From: an uncultured Bdellovibrio sp.
GTDB taxonomy: Bacteria > Bdellovibrionota > Bdellovibrionia > Bdellovibrionales > Bdellovibrionaceae
Length of the DNA stretch: 9,693 nucleotides
Assembly: GCA_946480995.1 (NCBI GenBank)
Contig: CAMLMF010000061.1
Location: 1-9,693, forward strand
Reading direction: 5' to 3'
Below the pieces are notes generated by a model. That model saw nothing but the letters and a program-made list of their open reading frames with translations, was not told the DNA's origin and did not search any database. The translations under genes were made by a program, and so were the position numbers. Below are positions 8,070 through 9,693 of the stretch, piece after piece; positions within the stretch are counted from its first letter, which is position 1, and the number at the start of each line of letters is the position of its first letter.

Positions 8070-8924
8070 ATGCGTTCTTTTGTCTTATCGTTACTAGTGC
8101 TAGTCAGTGCTCAATTCGGCCATGCCGCAAATTCTACGGCAGAGATTCCATACTACGGCGAACAATTTTACCGCGATCTTGCCACTGGCATTTCAAATAA
8201 CGATTTGAAAATGAGCATCAAAAAAGTTTTGCGCAGCTATCACTTAAAAACAGCTGGCACATTCGACCAAATCGTTGAGAGCTGCAGTGGTTCTGGTTGT
8301 TACAGCCAAACTTCATTGGGTTACAACGGGGCGCGCGTTGTCTTGATGGGTAATCTTTATCTTACAAATCACAATGGTTCTTACGGTGTTCAAGACGTTT
8401 ATTGTGATAACGAAAAAACATCGAAAGACTTTAACGGCGACGCTCCAGCGCCGAACAGAATCCCAGATTCTAACGTGATCAACACTGAGCACACATGGCC
8501 GCAAAGTCGTTTTTCTGGCAAACACGACAAAGGCTACCAAAAGGCCGATCTTCATCACTTATTCCCGACTGATACAAAATTGAACTCGATCCGTGGCAAC
8601 AACAGTTTTGGCGAAGTGGCTCGTGATACTAAACGCTTAGAGTGCCCAGCTTCTCGTTATGGTGTCTCAACGTCGGGACGTGAAGACGTTTTTGAACCAC
8701 CTAAAAATCACCGTGGTAATGTCGCTCGTGCCTTGTTCTATTTCTCTATGCGCTATGACCTTCCGATCGATGCTACTCAAGAAGCTTTCTTGCGTAAATG
8801 GTCAAAAGAAGACCCTGTGGATTCTGAAGAAGTTCGTCGCAACAACGAAATCTACAAAGCGCAAAACAACAGAAATCCATTCGTTGATTTCGTCGGTCTT
8901 GAAGACAGCATTAACGATTTCTAG
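8070..8924 (+). CDS. Secreted endonuclease I family nuclease (EndA/Vvn type)
   Basis: This 284-residue protein belongs to the endonuclease I family (Pfam PF04231), non-specific metal-dependent DNases/RNases that act in the periplasm or outside the cell. Residues 1-19 are a Sec signal peptide (MRSFVLSLLVLVSAQFGHA). The family core is clear: NTEHTWPQSRF at 138-148, where E140 and H141 fit the metal-binding Glu and general-base His of the beta-beta-alpha-metal fold. KADLHHLFPTD follows at 158-168, then NSIRGNNSFGEV from 172, which supplies candidate metal-binding Asn residues. Cysteines at 72, 77, 112 and 192 probably form disulfides, as expected after export. GGAGG 5 nt upstream supports this ATG. 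The gene stands alone, between a divergent secreted-protein gene and a strong terminator. If the host is a predator, prey nucleic acid digestion is a likely role; nutrient scavenging or biofilm DNA turnover are alternatives. Confidence 0.95.
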   Translation: MRSFVLSLLVLVSAQFGHAANSTAEIPYYGEQFYRDLATGISNNDLKMSIKKVLRSYHLKTAGTFDQIVESCSGSGCYSQTSLGYNGARVVLMGNLYLTNHNGSYGVQDVYCDNEKTSKDFNGDAPAPNRIPDSNVINTEHTWPQSRFSGKHDKGYQKADLHHLFPTDTKLNSIRGNNSFGEVARDTKRLECPASRYGVSTSGREDVFEPPKNHRGNVARALFYFSMRYDLPIDATQEAFLRKWSKEDPVDSEEVRRNNEIYKAQNNRNPFVDFVGLEDSINDF

Positions 8925-8946
8925 TCATTAACTAAATATTGAACTT

Positions 8947-8982
8947 AAAGCCCACCCTCTTCACGGACGGTGGGCTTTTTTT
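8947..8982 (+). terminator. Strong intrinsic terminator after the nuclease gene
   Basis: AAAGCCCACC (8947-8956) pairs perfectly with GGTGGGCTTT (8969-8978) around a 12-nt loop, and the T run continues to 8982. It lies 23 nt past the nuclease stop codon. The A-tract on the 5' arm could let it work weakly in the opposite direction too, but no gene approaches from that side in this window. Confidence 0.95.
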
Positions 8983-9078
8983 ATGGCGCTTTTCCTTATA
9001 TTTTAAATAACGGCAGCACGATTCACTTTGACTGGCGCATCTTGACCTCATGCAGCTTTCTGTGGAAATCTCACTGCC

Positions 9079-9693
9079 ATGGCGATTACTCTCTTACAAC
9101 TGCAGTCCGGTAAAAAATCTTTTGGATCTCGCGTCCTCTTTGACGAAGCGACTTTCGCCATCAACGAAGGCGAACATGTGGGCGTTATTGGGCCCAACGG
9201 GGCCGGCAAATCCACCTTGTTCAAAATCTTGGTCGAACAAGAACACCTGGATTCAGGCATCGTCACACGTTCACAGCAGTTGCGTTTGGGTTATTTAGAA
9301 CAAGAATCTGACTGGAATGTCGATGACAAGGTCGAAGAATACCTAGAAAAAAACTGCCTACGTCCTTTGTGGGAACTTAAACAGTTCGGTTTAAAACTGG
9401 GTTTAGAAGAAAGCCATTTTCAATCCCATTTAAAGCAGCTAAGCGGCGGCTATCGCATGCGCGTAAAGTTGCTGTATCTGATTGGCCAAGAGCCAAATTT
9501 ACTGCTGCTGGATGAGCCCACCAACTTTTTGGATCTAGAAACGTTGCTCGTTTTAGAAAGTTTCCTGCAAGAGTTCAAAGGTGCTTTCCTGTTGATTTCC
9601 CATGACCGGGAATTTTTGCGTCGAGTGACCGATCACATCTTGGAAGTGGAAGCCGGTGACATCGTTAAATTCCCCGGCAGTCTGGATGACTAT
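9079..9693 (+). CDS. ABC-F family ATPase, N-terminal part
   Basis: The first 205 codons of a soluble ABC-F ATPase run off the right edge. ABC-F proteins have two tandem ATPase domains, no membrane part, and usually act on ribosomes (EttA, Uup, YheS types). The first domain is complete: Walker A GPNGAGKST (38-46), Q-loop in LGYLEQE (about residue 76), ABC signature LSGGYRMRV (121-129), Walker B LLLLDEPTNFLD with D145 and E146, and H-switch ISHDREFL with H175. The DEPTNFLD and ISHDREFL forms are typical of ABC-F. Only about 45 residues separate the Q-loop from the signature, fewer than I expect for members with the inserted arm, so the arm may be short or missing. An in-frame stop at 9043-9045 limits the start; the ribosome site is weak (GGAAA about 10 nt upstream). 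The preceding terminator makes this its own transcription unit. Confidence 0.95.
   Translation, partial: MAITLLQLQSGKKSFGSRVLFDEATFAINEGEHVGVIGPNGAGKSTLFKILVEQEHLDSGIVTRSQQLRLGYLEQESDWNVDDKVEEYLEKNCLRPLWELKQFGLKLGLEESHFQSHLKQLSGGYRMRVKLLYLIGQEPNLLLLDEPTNFLDLETLLVLESFLQEFKGAFLLISHDREFLRRVTDHILEVEAGDIVKFPGSLDDY

Noticed and set aside
8313..8558. Minus-strand 81-codon ORF inside the nuclease gene
   Set aside because: It is opposite the catalytic region of a clear endonuclease I gene, with no start signal of its own.
9048..9266. Minus-strand 72-codon ORF opposite the ABC-F Walker A region
   Set aside because: It is a shadow of the conserved ABC-F coding sequence and lacks a ribosome site.

Overview
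The window has moderate GC and dense, bacterial-style gene packing. It carries one very long soluble sensor kinase, two small secreted proteins and a housekeeping-type ABC-F ATPase. The mix of secreted endonuclease I, a secreted Cys/Gln-rich protein and expanded hybrid kinases suggests a Gram-negative with an elaborate signalling repertoire. My best guess is the predatory Bdellovibrio group (Bdellovibrionota). That is inferred from style only; no taxonomic marker gene is present.

Layout. (1) 1-1234, minus: a REC-PAS-histidine kinase, cut by the window edge before its ATPase domain. (2) 1242-6722, minus, 7 nt upstream of (1): an 1826-residue hybrid kinase. It has no membrane segment and consists of a very long poly-HAMP rod, then GAF, coiled coil, HisKA, HATPase and a C-terminal REC. 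The two kinases form one transcription unit read leftwards. (3) 6723-6993: an AT-rich gap holding the kinase Shine-Dalgarno site, a plausible promoter, short direct repeats and a possible terminator for the next gene. (4) 6994-7851, minus: a secreted protein of unknown function, with a weak resemblance to lysozyme-like folds. (5) 7852-8069: the divergent intergenic region. (6) 8070-8924, plus: a secreted endonuclease I-family nuclease followed by a strong intrinsic terminator at 8947-8982. (7) 9079 to the right edge, plus: the first ATPase domain of an ABC-F protein.

The outstanding element is the kinase repeat array. Thirteen canonical HAMP-like cores alternate with twelve divergent ones in units of exactly 92 codons (276 bp) over most of the array. 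This is the arrangement of fungal group III (Nik1-type) kinases, but longer. Inner units are nearly identical to their neighbours at DNA level, which points to recent duplication or gene conversion. The two-kinase operon would be a cytoplasmic phosphorelay: the first kinase has its own receiver, and the second begins with a receiver that could accept the signal.

The secreted nuclease and the secreted unknown protein are transcribed divergently and may both act outside the cytoplasm. The ABC-F gene looks unrelated to the rest.
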